Source of the DNA: Achromobacter animicus
GTDB lineage: Bacteria; Pseudomonadota; Gammaproteobacteria; Burkholderiales; Burkholderiaceae_B
Assembly (NCBI RefSeq): GCF_902859585.1
Contig: NZ_CADIJM010000021.1
Span: 1 to 63,498 of the forward strand
Length of the DNA stretch: 63,498 bases
Direction of reading: 5' to 3'
Below are positions 1 through 7,261 of this stretch, in pieces. The stretch's first letter is position 1; the number at the start of each line of letters is the position of its first letter. Both the position numbers and the translations under genes were made by a program. The notes under the pieces are model-generated. The model was not told the DNA's origin. It made no database searches and saw only the letters and a list, made by a program, of their open reading frames with translations.

Positions 1-125
1 TGCTGCCGGTCCTGACCTTCGATGAATCGGGGCATGTCGACTCCCGGGATCGAGATACCAAACTCTATCTAGATCACCGTAGCGGCGTCAAAGAGTTTTC
101 ACACAGCCTCGACCCGAAGCTGCCA
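1..125. other. left window edge, possible gene tail
   Basis: One plus-strand frame is open from the first bases to a TAG near 182, reading about 58 residues without a start codon and running into the 3' end of the acetyltransferase on the other strand. It could be the tail of a truncated gene or chance. I recognise no domain, so no gene is called. Confidence 0.2.
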
Positions 126-635
126 TTACTTCGTTATATCGAATGCTTGATGATAGGTAACAGTGCCGTTTGGTTTCGGTAGCCCAAACGAGAAAGCCAT
201 AAAGTACTCGGGCGGCACATAGGGCAAGACAAGATTGGCGTCGTTTGCAAAACCAAATCGTTGGTAATAGGACGGGTCACCAAGGACCACACAGCCTGAC
301 GCACCTTGCTGAGAAAGCCTCTTCAACGCCCCTCGTATCAGCTCAGAGCCGATGCCGAGTCCTTGCCATTTTGGCGTGACCGAAACTGGGCCAAGCCCAA
401 ACCATCCTAAACTGCCATCGGATATGGAAACTGGGGATACCGCGACATTTCCAACGATGGTCCCCTCCATTTCGGCAACTAAGGAAATGGTTAGAGCACT
501 CGCTTCGCGCAACCCAGCAAGAATGAACTGTTCGTTGTGGTCGGTATGCGGTGCATTTAGAAATGCCGATTCCGTTACGGCTTCAATTGCTGGAACATCT
601 TCTTCTGCTTCGCGGCGGATGATTGGCGTTCTCAT
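126..635 (-). CDS. GNAT family N-acetyltransferase
   Basis: About 169 residues with the single-domain GNAT layout. The N terminus reads MRTPIIRREAEEDVPAI; a central beta strand precedes the acetyl-CoA pyrophosphate loop (VTPKWQGLGIGSELIRGAL, matching Q/RxxGxG/A); the C-terminal part has YYQRFGF, typical of the subgroup of predicted N-acetyltransferases (YhbS-like). The protein transfers acetyl groups from acetyl-CoA to an unknown amine. The frame is open for 36 codons upstream; I chose the inner ATG because family similarity starts there, although no strong ribosome binding site is visible. It lies in the accessory island, convergent with nothing recognisable. Confidence 0.85.
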   Translation of the reverse strand: MRTPIIRREAEEDVPAIEAVTESAFLNAPHTDHNEQFILAGLREASALTISLVAEMEGTIVGNVAVSPVSISDGSLGWFGLGPVSVTPKWQGLGIGSELIRGALKRLSQQGASGCVVLGDPSYYQRFGFANDANLVLPYVPPEYFMAFSFGLPKPNGTVTYHQAFDITK

Positions 636-892
636 GTTGATGAGTATAGGCCGCAACGGCTGCTTCTGGCCAAAATCAATTTCACCCGTCTGCTCAAAGA
701 TGCACTCACGCTGGTCGAACTCCCGTAGTCGCCGATATCGCAACAGCTCTCGTGTGTTACGGATAGTCAGCGGTGTGAATCACCTGCTGAGTCTGCGGCA
801 CAACTGGATGGCCCACGCTTAGGCGCCCCACGCATTCGCTGGTGAACGTCTGTAAACAGCCTGAAGCAGTCGGCAGCGGAAAAACTCCGGAC

Positions 893-921
893 GTCCGTTC
901 CTGGCCGCTTGCAGCCGTTCG
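893..921 (+). repeat. dispersed degenerate repeat, copy 1
   Basis: A 29-base stretch matching 3932-3960 at 24 of 29 positions, with the shared core CTGGCCGCT-N-GCAG-N-CGTTCG. The 5' half also matches 659-674 (GCTGCTTCTGGCC). Copies in the same orientation bracket the autotransporter gene. Confidence 0.55.
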
Positions 922-987
922 AGAGCAGTGCTACGCAGTTACAGTGAGAATTCCTTTGGGCTTTCTGCGCCTATCGGGTGGCAGATC

Positions 988-1010
988 CAGCGCCTCTAAG
1001 CAAGGCGCTG
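988..1010 (-). terminator. hairpin after autotransporter gene
   Basis: Perfect 7-bp inverted repeat, CAGCGCC / GGCGCTG, with a 9-base loop, 19 bases past the autotransporter stop codon. No clear T tract follows on the minus strand, so it may be a weak terminator or a 3' stabilising hairpin. Confidence 0.4.
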
Positions 1011-1028
1011 TTTGCCATTTGTGCGGAT

Positions 1029-3803
1029 CTAAAACGTCATTCTGAAACCCGCCGTTGCGGTGACGATGTAGCTGCCGGAGAAATCCGCGTCGGCGTCGAC
1101 CTGGGCGTAGATTGCATAGCGATCGCTCCAACCGTAATTTGTGCCCAGCCCAACGCTGCCCCACGTACGCGCCATGCTGCTGGACGCGGGTACGCCGGCC
1201 ACGCGCACACGGGTTCCGTCCAGGAATTCATGTTTCACATTGGCGACGCCGTAGACGCTCGATTCCCGATTCACGCCACCCGTTTGCCAATTATTTTTGT
1301 AGTCCAGCGCGATGCCGATGCGGGCCAGCAGGCTGTCGCCCCTGTCGCTTTCCACGTGCGCGCCGAATCTGTCATTGAAACTGTCGAAGCGGGTTGATAC
1401 GTAGCTTAGCTGCGCCTGAGGGATCAGGGCCAGCCGCTCGTTCAACCCGAACGCCTTGCCCGCTTCGATACCCAGCCCGTAACTGTTGGCTTGGCTGCCG
1501 CCCTTTAACTTGCCGGCCAGCCGGGACTTCAGGTCGCTGTCGAACCAGGTTGCTTGGGCCTGTGTGTCGATATAGACGCCATTCTTGCCATACCAGGTCA
1601 GGGTCGGTGTCAGACCATAGGCCGTGGTGTCGATCGTGCCGTTGCCATACATCGAAAACACGTGTGTGTCGGCCTTGCCGTAGTAAACGGCTATGCCTCC
1701 CACCAGACGAGATCCTTCTTCCTGACCCGCCAGGATACGGTCAACACCAAATTGCGCCTTCCAGCTGTCGATATCCTGGCGCGCGCCCGTGGTGGACGTG
1801 GAAGGCTCGAGCCGGCTCGTCGTGCCCTCCATCCGGCTCCATACGCCGTTGTGGCCGACATCCGCCGAATCATAGAGGCGATTGCCGACCCGCTGGCGCA
1901 GGGTGGGCAGCCGGCTCAAGTTAAGCAGTGTGTTGGCGTAGGCTTCATAGACCGGCACACCGGGCTGATACAGCAGGGGCGGTTCGGCGCCCGGCGAAAC
2001 GCCACCGGTCGGCGGAGTGCCGGGGCCGATTGGGGGCGTGCCAGGATCGATCGGCGGTGTGCCAGGATCGATCGGCGGTGTGCCAGGATCGGTTAGGGAC
2101 GATCGCAAATACCAGCCACCGTCTGCGGAGTCCTGCTGCAGGACATAGCCATAGGCGCCGGCCACCAGGGCTGGCCGTCCCTGGATGACGTAGTCGCCAT
2201 TGGCCAGGTTGAACTGCCCCGCCGAGATCCCGTTGACCTGCACGATCTGTATGCCCCGTTGGGTCAAAGCGCCAGCGCCTCCCATGTTCTTCACGTTGAC
2301 GGGCGTCGCGCCTGCGGTGTCGCCCGTGACGACCAACTTATCTGTTGGAGAGTTGTCCCCGCCAAGCTGGGTGCGGATCTCCAGGTTCCCGCTCTGGGCC
2401 GTATAGTTGCCTGCGATAGTGAGGGTGCCGAAGCCGCTGCGCGGCCCCGGTGCGACGGTCCCCCGGTTGACCGTTGCACCGACTCTTCCCGTGCCGGTCA
2501 TCCATGCCCCCGTCAGGACGTTTACCGGCCCGCCGAGGACGCCATCGATCTGCAATGTGCCGGCGTGGATATCGGTGGTTCCGGTGAAGGCGGAGCTGTC
2601 GCCCGACAAGGTCAGCCTGCCGGCACCCAGCTTGTTGAGGCTGGAGGTTCCGGAGAACGCGGTCATCACCCCCACTTCGTAGCCGTTGGTGTCGAACGAG
2701 GCTCCCTCGCTTCCGATCGCCTGCGTCAGGAAGCCATTGAGGAAATTGGCCTTGTCGCGCCGAGCGCGCAGGACGCCGCCATCCAGGGTAAAGGTCGCGT
2801 TGCCGGCGCCCTTGATGACCGAGCCGGTCTCCAGTACGCCGCGGCCGCTGGCATCGCCAATAAGGTTCAGCGTGCCTGTGGCGGTGCTGCTTACGGTTAC
2901 CCACGTGTCGCTACCGGCGACCGCCAGACCGCCCTTGGCGATGTTCAAGGTTCCGGTGCCTGCCGAGCCAATTTCGATACGATCGCTTGCCCTAAGTGTC
3001 GAGATATCGGAAGTCGTGCTGGATACGCTCACCGTGCCGACGCCGCTCGCCTGGTTGCCGATGTAGATCGATGCGGCGGCGCCTGGCGCCGACGATCCGA
3101 CGGTGCGCACGGTGGCGCCTTCCAGGACGTGCAGGTCTCCAAGACCCTCGAAACCGACGTAGATATTGTTGAACGGGTCCCAGACGGATGTCGGCCCAGA
3201 TACCGTGACGCTGCCCTGGCTGCCGGGGCCGCGCCCGATCAGTGCCTGGCCACTATGCACGGCGCCGCCATCATCAATACGCAGCGTGCCCTTGCCAAGC
3301 GCGCCGATCTGGAACGCATTCGGCGTGGCGAGATTCCAGGTCGACCCTGCCCCGGACACGTGCACCTCGCCGACGCTGCCGTTGTCTCCGCCGATGACGG
3401 CCGACTCGCTTTGCGCCATGCCTCCGTTCAAGATTCTTAACGTGCCGTCGCTGCCGGTCTCCCCCCCGATATACACCGGGCCGAGGCTGTTCCAGGTGGA
3501 CGCTGTGCCACTGCCGTCACGGCCGGAAACCGTCAGGGTGCCCACGCCGCCGTTGCGGTTGCCAATGAGTGCCCAATCGTTTTGCACGGAGCCGCCACCG
3601 GAGATAGTCAAAGTCCCGGTGAGGGAGTCGCCCACGATCAGATCGCCTCCAAGGGCCCAATGCGGCGTTTGGACTGCCCCTGGCACTATGTCCCCGGTAC
3701 TGGAGACCGCCTGGGCATAGGTGGGATGCGCGACATGGGCAGCACATAACACGAAAATCGCCGACGTCAGCCGATTTACCGTCACTTTATAGGTACAAAC
3801 CAC
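1029..3803 (-). CDS. autotransporter (type Va) adhesin, pertactin-like barrel
   Basis: 924 residues. A signal peptide (about 1-30, ending near TYAQA) leads into a passenger of roughly 550 residues made of glycine-rich beta-helix repeats of the type G-x-G-T-L-x-I-x-x-G-G, as in autotransporter-associated repeats. A proline-rich linker (DPGTPPI repeated, about residues 570-600) separates it from a C-terminal outer-membrane barrel (about 625-924) that ends in phenylalanine (FRMTF), the usual BAM recognition end. It should be exported by Sec and inserted in the outer membrane with the passenger at the cell surface. No RGD or protease motif is evident, so the ligand is unknown; adhesion is the family-level guess. 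It stands alone, within the island. Confidence 0.92.
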   Translation of the reverse strand: MVCTYKVTVNRLTSAIFVLCAAHVAHPTYAQAVSSTGDIVPGAVQTPHWALGGDLIVGDSLTGTLTISGGGSVQNDWALIGNRNGGVGTLTVSGRDGSGTASTWNSLGPVYIGGETGSDGTLRILNGGMAQSESAVIGGDNGSVGEVHVSGAGSTWNLATPNAFQIGALGKGTLRIDDGGAVHSGQALIGRGPGSQGSVTVSGPTSVWDPFNNIYVGFEGLGDLHVLEGATVRTVGSSAPGAAASIYIGNQASGVGTVSVSSTTSDISTLRASDRIEIGSAGTGTLNIAKGGLAVAGSDTWVTVSSTATGTLNLIGDASGRGVLETGSVIKGAGNATFTLDGGVLRARRDKANFLNGFLTQAIGSEGASFDTNGYEVGVMTAFSGTSSLNKLGAGRLTLSGDSSAFTGTTDIHAGTLQIDGVLGGPVNVLTGAWMTGTGRVGATVNRGTVAPGPRSGFGTLTIAGNYTAQSGNLEIRTQLGGDNSPTDKLVVTGDTAGATPVNVKNMGGAGALTQRGIQIVQVNGISAGQFNLANGDYVIQGRPALVAGAYGYVLQQDSADGGWYLRSSLTDPGTPPIDPGTPPIDPGTPPIGPGTPPTGGVSPGAEPPLLYQPGVPVYEAYANTLLNLSRLPTLRQRVGNRLYDSADVGHNGVWSRMEGTTSRLEPSTSTTGARQDIDSWKAQFGVDRILAGQEEGSRLVGGIAVYYGKADTHVFSMYGNGTIDTTAYGLTPTLTWYGKNGVYIDTQAQATWFDSDLKSRLAGKLKGGSQANSYGLGIEAGKAFGLNERLALIPQAQLSYVSTRFDSFNDRFGAHVESDRGDSLLARIGIALDYKNNWQTGGVNRESSVYGVANVKHEFLDGTRVRVAGVPASSSMARTWGSVGLGTNYGWSDRYAIYAQVDADADFSGSYIVTATAGFRMTF
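2014..2097 (-). repeat. 21-bp tandem repeat coding DPGTPPI linker
   Basis: Four in-frame 21-base units (2014-2034, 2035-2055, 2056-2076, 2077-2097). The third is identical to the second except near its start, and the outer units are diverged. They encode the Pro-rich hinge between passenger and barrel. Unit gain or loss would alter linker length without changing frame. Confidence 0.85.
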
Positions 3804-4164
3804 GACAAACCCTCCTCAAACTGATGCGAAGTTTTGAGAAAGATTACATTGTGTCGTAGTGTGTCGCCAGAAAGAAAAAGTTAAGGATGGTCAAGCGGCC
3901 TAAAGCGGCCAAGCGATAGGAGATTACGACCGACTGCTCCTGGCCGCTGGCAGACGTTCGTCGACCGCGTCGAGCTCACAGATGTTGTAGGGTAGGGCAG
4001 GCGCACTGGCATGGGGGCCTCGAGATGTGATGGTCCCAATCATCACCCAAGTTCAATGAACTTTCTGGGGAAGAATGCGATGTTCAATGAACCACTGCGG
4101 CCAAAGTGGATGAACCAAATTTCGCTAAGTCCATGATTCACAACATGTCGAGTTTCCACCTTCA
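3804..4164. other. 361-bp gap upstream of autotransporter
   Basis: No gene. It should contain the promoter of the autotransporter (minus strand). It also holds a second copy of the dispersed repeat (3932-3960) and copies of an odd-length palindrome (see 4049-4170). No clear sigma-70 promoter stood out. Confidence 0.5.
3932..3960 (+). repeat. dispersed degenerate repeat, copy 2
   Basis: Matches 893-921 at 24 of 29 bases in the same orientation. The two copies lie about 3 kb apart on either side of the autotransporter. Confidence 0.55.
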
Positions 4165-4170
4165 ATGAAC
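4049..4170 (+). promoter_or_regulatory. three copies of palindrome TTCAATGAA
   Basis: AAGTTCAATGAACTT at 4049-4063 is a perfect 7-bp inverted repeat around one base. GTTCAATGAAC recurs at 4082-4092 and TTCAATGAAC at 4161-4170. Centres are spaced by 31 and 78 bases. The third copy contains the ATG proposed for the next gene. They may be binding sites for a dimeric repressor, but no regulator gene is adjacent. Confidence 0.45.
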
Positions 4171-4926
4171 TTCGACACTAGGGCGCGTTTTTTCCTGCCT
4201 GAGGGGGCATCTGTGGACGATTTGAATAGTGCCGATGTGCCCGACGAAGAGGTTGGGGTATCTGAACTGTGGCCAAGCTATATGCAAAGCAAGAAGGTGC
4301 ACAAGATGTGCGCCTTGGCGCGGCTTGTTTCCGGCTGGATAGAAGAGCAGTTGTACAGGGTCGGAATCTCGACGTGCAGTGCTGATCATCTGTCCTTGAC
4401 GGCGTTCTCCGTCGTACACGAACACCACAAGTCTTGTGTTTTGTTGGTAGAAGAAGGCCTTTTTGGCTCCGCGGCAGCGTTAATGCGGCCGTCTCTAGAG
4501 GCTTACTTTCGTGGTCTTTGGTTGCAATGGGCAGAGGGGGATGAGCTTCAGAAATTCCAAGAAGGGAAGCACAGTCTTGAGCCGCAGCGCTTCATCAAGC
4601 AGCTCCTTCAGAGATCAAAGGTCGAGCGCTATGGTGATCTGCTGCCGATGTGGGAAGAATCTAAGCAGACGCTCCATGGTTACGTGCATCACGGGTACCA
4701 ATCGCTTGTGCGCAGGTCAGGGGAAGTTGAGGTGACCGCCGAGGAGGTTACGACAATGTTGAAGTTCAGTACGGGGCTCGCTCTGCATGCTTCGCTGGAT
4801 TTCACCGAGCTAGTGGCTAGGAGGCCCCCGGCAGGAGAGGAGACTGAACTTCGTCAGGCTGCGGTCGCGCTGCAAGGAAAAATAGTAGCTTTTATGCGCG
4901 CGCTGGACCTGGCCACGGTGAGGTAG
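4165..4926 (+). CDS. hypothetical protein, DUF6988/DUF5677-like
   Basis: 253 residues, soluble, mostly helical. The central segment (about 85-125: HEHHKSCVLLVEEGLFGSAAALMRPSLEAYFRG) resembles the conserved core of helical proteins of the DUF6988/DUF5677 type, in which a His/Glu/Arg pattern sits on consecutive helices; I assign that family from memory and with reservation. Function is unknown, though such proteins are common in islands and prophages. The ATG overlaps a palindrome repeated upstream and has no strong ribosome binding site, so a later start is possible. Base composition is less GC-rich than the chromosomal genes to the right, consistent with transfer. Confidence 0.7.
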   Translation: MNFDTRARFFLPEGASVDDLNSADVPDEEVGVSELWPSYMQSKKVHKMCALARLVSGWIEEQLYRVGISTCSADHLSLTAFSVVHEHHKSCVLLVEEGLFGSAAALMRPSLEAYFRGLWLQWAEGDELQKFQEGKHSLEPQRFIKQLLQRSKVERYGDLLPMWEESKQTLHGYVHHGYQSLVRRSGEVEVTAEEVTTMLKFSTGLALHASLDFTELVARRPPAGEETELRQAAVALQGKIVAFMRALDLATVR

Positions 4927-4965
4927 AGCTTAGCTGCCTCTTGGCGGCATTCGTGGATCGCAGGT

Positions 4966-5199
4966 TTGTCTATGACCGCGGCAAGTGGGTTCTGGTCGGT
5001 GATGCCGAACGGCCAGAGCTACGCCGGAGGGCACGGCTACACCCTCGCCACCGCTTCGTATCAGTACGCATCGGCGTGCGTGGCTCCTTACACAGCGCAA
5101 ACGGATGGCATGTTCAATTTCACCTTGTACGGACTGTCCGGCAGCGCGTCCGCCACCATTACGTTTAAGCACGATCTCAATTGCAGGTGGCCACAATGA
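4966..5199 (+). CDS. phage tail-fibre-like C-terminal fragment
   Basis: 77 residues from TTG (or from ATG at 4972), rich in Gly, Ser, Tyr and Thr, resembling the distal end of a phage receptor-binding or fibre protein. Its stop codon overlaps the ATG of the next gene by four bases (ATGA), which argues that it is a genuine translated frame and the 3' end of a longer ancestral gene. Upstream in-frame codons run only to a TAG at 4924, so the 5' part is missing. Assignment to tail fibre is inference from position. Confidence 0.45.
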   Translation: MSMTAASGFWSVMPNGQSYAGGHGYTLATASYQYASACVAPYTAQTDGMFNFTLYGLSGSASATITFKHDLNCRWPQ

Positions 5200-5654
5200 A
5201 AAAAATTGGTCCAACGTTCCATGCGGAGCTGATGGCGGCAGGCTTGGCTGGCTTGCCGTTTGTTTGGCGCGAAGATGGAACATTTCTTTTCACGACGGAA
5301 CCCAATGGGATGGGCACCAAGCCCATGACGCCGGAACAGATCGCCGCGGTAATGGCGGTATACGACGCGCATGACCCAGATGCCGAACCGCCGGCGAACG
5401 TGCCGCAAGTGGTATCGCGCTTTCAAGGCCGCGAAGCTATGCACCAGACACTCCTCGGCGAGGGCTCTCTATTCGACGCGGCCGAGGCCGTGCTTGCACA
5501 TCCGGACACGCCTGCGATGTACCGGCGCGCCTGGGATGACTTGCAGGAGTTCCGACGCGATAGCGAAATGCTCGCCGCCATTGCCGAGATGTTGGGTTTG
5601 ACGTCGGCGCAGATCGACGCGCTGTTTATCCTGGCCGGAAGCATTGAGGCGTGA
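5196..5654 (+). CDS. phage tail-fibre-associated protein
   Basis: 152 residues starting MKKIGPTFHAELMAAGLAG, with TPEQIAAVMAVYDAHDP at about 45-61. This N-terminal pattern (target prediction, then T-x-E-Q-I-A-A-V-x-A-V-Y) is typical of the small protein encoded just after the tail fibre in Burkholderiales prophages, probably a fibre chaperone or assembly factor. The start is supported by CAGGTGG six bases upstream and by the ATGA overlap with the preceding frame. It appears full length. It precedes the deleted tail/lysis junction. Confidence 0.65.
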   Translation: MKKIGPTFHAELMAAGLAGLPFVWREDGTFLFTTEPNGMGTKPMTPEQIAAVMAVYDAHDPDAEPPANVPQVVSRFQGREAMHQTLLGEGSLFDAAEAVLAHPDTPAMYRRAWDDLQEFRRDSEMLAAIAEMLGLTSAQIDALFILAGSIEA

Positions 5655-5664
5655 AGGGGCGGTG

Positions 5665-6114
5665 ATGGGAATTTATGCGGACGTGCAAAAGCTCGAAGTC
5701 GGCGAGCTGGTGGACCTGTACGAGCTAGACGCCAGCGGCATTGGGGGAACCCGCCGCGGCCCGTCGGGCCCGCAAAGAGCTTTTGGCAAGGGGAACTCGG
5801 AGGCGGCATGGTCCGAGGGGTACGCCTTCATGCGGCGACGCGTGCCGCCGCTGCAGAGCTTTATCGCGCACGCGGCGTTGCGGCGAACGACGTGGCGATC
5901 TGGGTCGTCATCGAATTCGACGACGTGCTGGCTGCCGGCCTGGCGCGGTTGCTGCTCTGGTCGGATCCACGACGTTTGCCGGCCGTGGGTGATGAGGAAG
6001 GCTCTTGGGCGCTCTACCTGCGCACTTGGCGCCCCGGCGCTTATGACCGCGGGACGCCCAGCCAACGCAACGCGCTTCGCGCTAAGTGGGCCTCGAATTA
6101 CGGGGCCGCGATGA
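5665..6114 (+). pseudogene. tail tip protein L start fused out of frame to lysis gene
   Basis: The first 28 residues (MGIYADVQKLEVGELVDLYE, then LDASGIGG) match the N terminus of phage minor tail protein L, normally about 230-250 residues. After GG the frame continues for about 120 residues with unrelated, Arg-rich sequence because it now runs in the wrong frame of a lysis gene. I read this as the left side of a deletion that removed the rest of L and the following tail genes. The junction lies at about 5745-5757. Confidence 0.7.
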
Positions 6115-6143
6115 GGGAGGTTTGCCATGCTGGCATGGCTTGA
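5757..6143 (+). pseudogene. endolysin, C-terminal part only
   Basis: In the frame ending at 6143 the sequence reads VGPAKSFWQGELGGGMVRGV, followed by DVAIWVVIEFDDVLAAGLARLLLWSDP and TWRPGAYDRGTP. This is the conserved C-terminal half of a lysozyme-like endolysin family found in Burkholderiales prophages (pattern FWQFExGGGVxGV ... DDVLAAGFARLLLWTDP ... TWRPG). The N-terminal catalytic region is absent, lost in the deletion. An ATG at 5808 with GGAGG five bases upstream could still start a 111-residue fragment. It overlaps the next gene by 17 bases, the normal endolysin-spanin arrangement. The family call is from memory. Confidence 0.6.
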
Positions 6144-6394
6144 GCGATTCAAACGGTATCTGGTGGCGATTGGCGCCGCTCTGGTGCTGGCCGTGGGGAC
6201 GTATCTGCGGGGGCGCAGCGCTGGAAAAGGGGGCGGAGCGGGAACGACGGGCTGCGGAGATCAACGAACAGGCCGCTCAGGCCCGCAAGGAGGTGCGTGA
6301 TGTGCAGTTGGAAACGGCCCGTATGGGCGACGACGCTGTTGCTGCTGAGCTTGAGCGGGACTGGGTGCGCGACCCCGGAACGGGTCGGCGTTGA
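6127..6394 (+). pseudogene. Rz-like i-spanin, frameshifted
   Basis: The reading from ATG 6127 gives MLAWLERFKRYLVAIGAALV and a single membrane segment ending at GRSAG, as in inner-membrane spanins. At the run AAAAGGGGG (6225-6233) the frame changes: downstream the spanin coiled coil (KGAERERRAAEINEQAAQAR ... MGDDAVAAELERDWVR) continues in the frame ending at 6394. One extra G explains it. Without correction the product would end prematurely with a Gly-rich tail. The complete ancestral protein would be about 88 residues. It lies between the endolysin fragment and the embedded Rz1-like gene. Confidence 0.7.
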
Positions 6395-6518
6395 TTATTG
6401 CGAACATGCGCGGCCGATCTATTTCGATTCGCAGGCGCAAGTCGGAGCAACGCCCGCACCTATTCGGCGCCAGGTGCTGGAAGGGAATAAGGTCTGGCGA
6501 CGTCTCTGCGATGCTTAG
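6300..6518 (+). CDS. Rz1-like o-spanin lipoprotein
   Basis: 72 residues starting MCSWKRPVWATTLLLLSLSG, with a lipobox-like LSGTGC and the acylated Cys at about residue 23 followed by a short periplasmic part. It starts inside the Rz frame in the +1 phase and extends beyond its end, the classical Rz/Rz1 arrangement. AAGGAGGT at 6287-6294 lies six bases before ATG; a GTG at 6297 is an alternative start. Outer-membrane spanins join the i-spanin to disrupt the outer membrane at phage lysis. With its partner frameshifted it is probably inactive. Confidence 0.75.
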   Translation: MCSWKRPVWATTLLLLSLSGTGCATPERVGVDYCEHARPIYFDSQAQVGATPAPIRRQVLEGNKVWRRLCDA

Positions 6519-6667
6519 GGCAGAAAGGATGCAGCGCCATGCCCTAGTAAAAATGGCATTCGCCAGCTCTCGCGTCCATGCGATGAGCCAGCGCTTATAG
6601 ACTTGCTGGGGATGCTAAGTGGAGGCGGCGCCGCGTCTAATTACAAAAGAGCGACTGATGTCCAAGG

Positions 6668-6829
6668 CTACTGCGGCGTGCGCTGCTTGGTGGGATCGCC
6701 CTGAACCTGTTTGCGCGCTGCTTCTTCTTTTTGTTCTTGGGTTTGTTGCTCTTGCTGCTTGTTCGACTGTTCGTCCTGACCGGGTTGCGAAGGAGGACCG
6801 GCGGCGCTAAAGCGAGTAGGGAATGTCAT
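6668..6829 (-). CDS. small disordered Gln/Glu-rich protein
   Basis: 53 residues (MTFPTRFSAAGPPSQPGQDE, then a Q/E/K-rich tail with repeated QEQ and ending KQRTPQ). There is no hydrophobic core, so it is likely intrinsically disordered. The inner ATG at 6829 is chosen over an upstream one because GAGGT lies seven bases before it. The upstream region (6831-6917) is conserved in front of a second disordered protein gene at 8347-8517. It is divergent from the paralog pair starting at 6978. Function unknown. Confidence 0.55.
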   Translation of the reverse strand: MTFPTRFSAAGPPSQPGQDEQSNKQQEQQTQEQKEEAARKQVQGDPTKQRTPQ

Positions 6830-6830
6830 G

Positions 6831-6917
6831 ATGTGTACCTCTTGAGTTGTCGTGACGTATGCCACCTATTCACGGTACTCCCCACAGCACGTACGTCCTA
6901 AGACTGAATTGAAACAA
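6831..6917 (-). promoter_or_regulatory. conserved upstream module, copy A
   Basis: Read on the minus strand: TTGTTTCAA, 30 bases, GTACCGTGAATAGGTGGCAT, then the ribosome binding site GAGGTAC. Copy B at 8518-8605 has the same blocks with the same 39-base distance from the end of TTGTTTCAA's complement to GTACC. This is probably a shared promoter for co-regulated small proteins; the sigma factor is not identifiable. Confidence 0.5.
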
Positions 6918-6977
6918 CCGTAAGGCACTGACCGTCCCGGGCCTACACTAGGTTTAGGTAACCGGCGGGAGGACGCC

Positions 6978-7253
6978 ATGACACAGTCAACGGGTGTAAA
7001 CGCACAGGAGCGTTGGGACGATGAAGGTGGCTCGCAGCTTGCTTCGCTGGCCAAATCATTCGCTATCGAGGAATACGAGGAGTCTGAGCGTCGAATTCTC
7101 GCCTTCCTTGGGGCGTCCATTTTGAGCCTTTGGGATGAGCTTCCGCTTGACGCGCGCCAACAAGTGCTGAATCGTCAAAGTGCTCAAGCAGCATTTACTA
7201 AGTCTGCACTTAAGGCGAAGATTGCGCGCCTAGCAACGGATGATCTTTTGTAG
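6978..7253 (+). CDS. hypothetical small protein, tandem paralog 1
   Basis: 91 residues, soluble and acidic, with a predicted helical core ERRILAFLGASILSLWDELP at about 38-57 followed by LDARQQVLNRQ. The next gene encodes a clear paralog with the same core (ERRVIGCLGAAVVSVWHSMS, then TDARRVVLQAA). GGGAGG lies seven bases before the ATG. The pair probably forms an operon (8 bases between genes) driven from the intergenic region shared with the divergent disordered protein. I recognise no characterised family. Confidence 0.7.
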   Translation: MTQSTGVNAQERWDDEGGSQLASLAKSFAIEEYEESERRILAFLGASILSLWDELPLDARQQVLNRQSAQAAFTKSALKAKIARLATDDLL

Positions 7254-7261
7254 GATTCGCC

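Larger units (their letters stand above)
636..1028. other. intergenic region with repeat and hairpin
   Basis: No credible gene. Contents: a degenerate copy of a dispersed repeat at 659-674, a fuller copy at 893-921, and a hairpin at 988-1010 just beyond the stop of the autotransporter gene. Both strands carry short open frames, but their compositions look like shadows. Confidence 0.5.

Noticed and set aside
1-182. Truncated gene at the left edge
   Set aside because: The open frame is short, overlaps the opposite-strand acetyltransferase and shows no domain, so only its presence is noted.
2014-2097. CRISPR-like array
   Set aside because: Repeats are 21 bp, contiguous without spacers, and lie in frame in a protein-coding gene.
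1037-3747. Long plus-strand and out-of-phase open frames across the autotransporter (for example 2259-3440)
   Set aside because: They lie antisense or in another frame of a repeat-rich GC gene, have no domain or start context, and end with the gene; they are shadows.
6127-6394. Programmed frameshifting in the spanin gene
   Set aside because: The needed shift is +1 (or -2) at AAAAGGGGG, not the common -1 slippery heptamer, and spanins are normally single frames; an indel is simpler.
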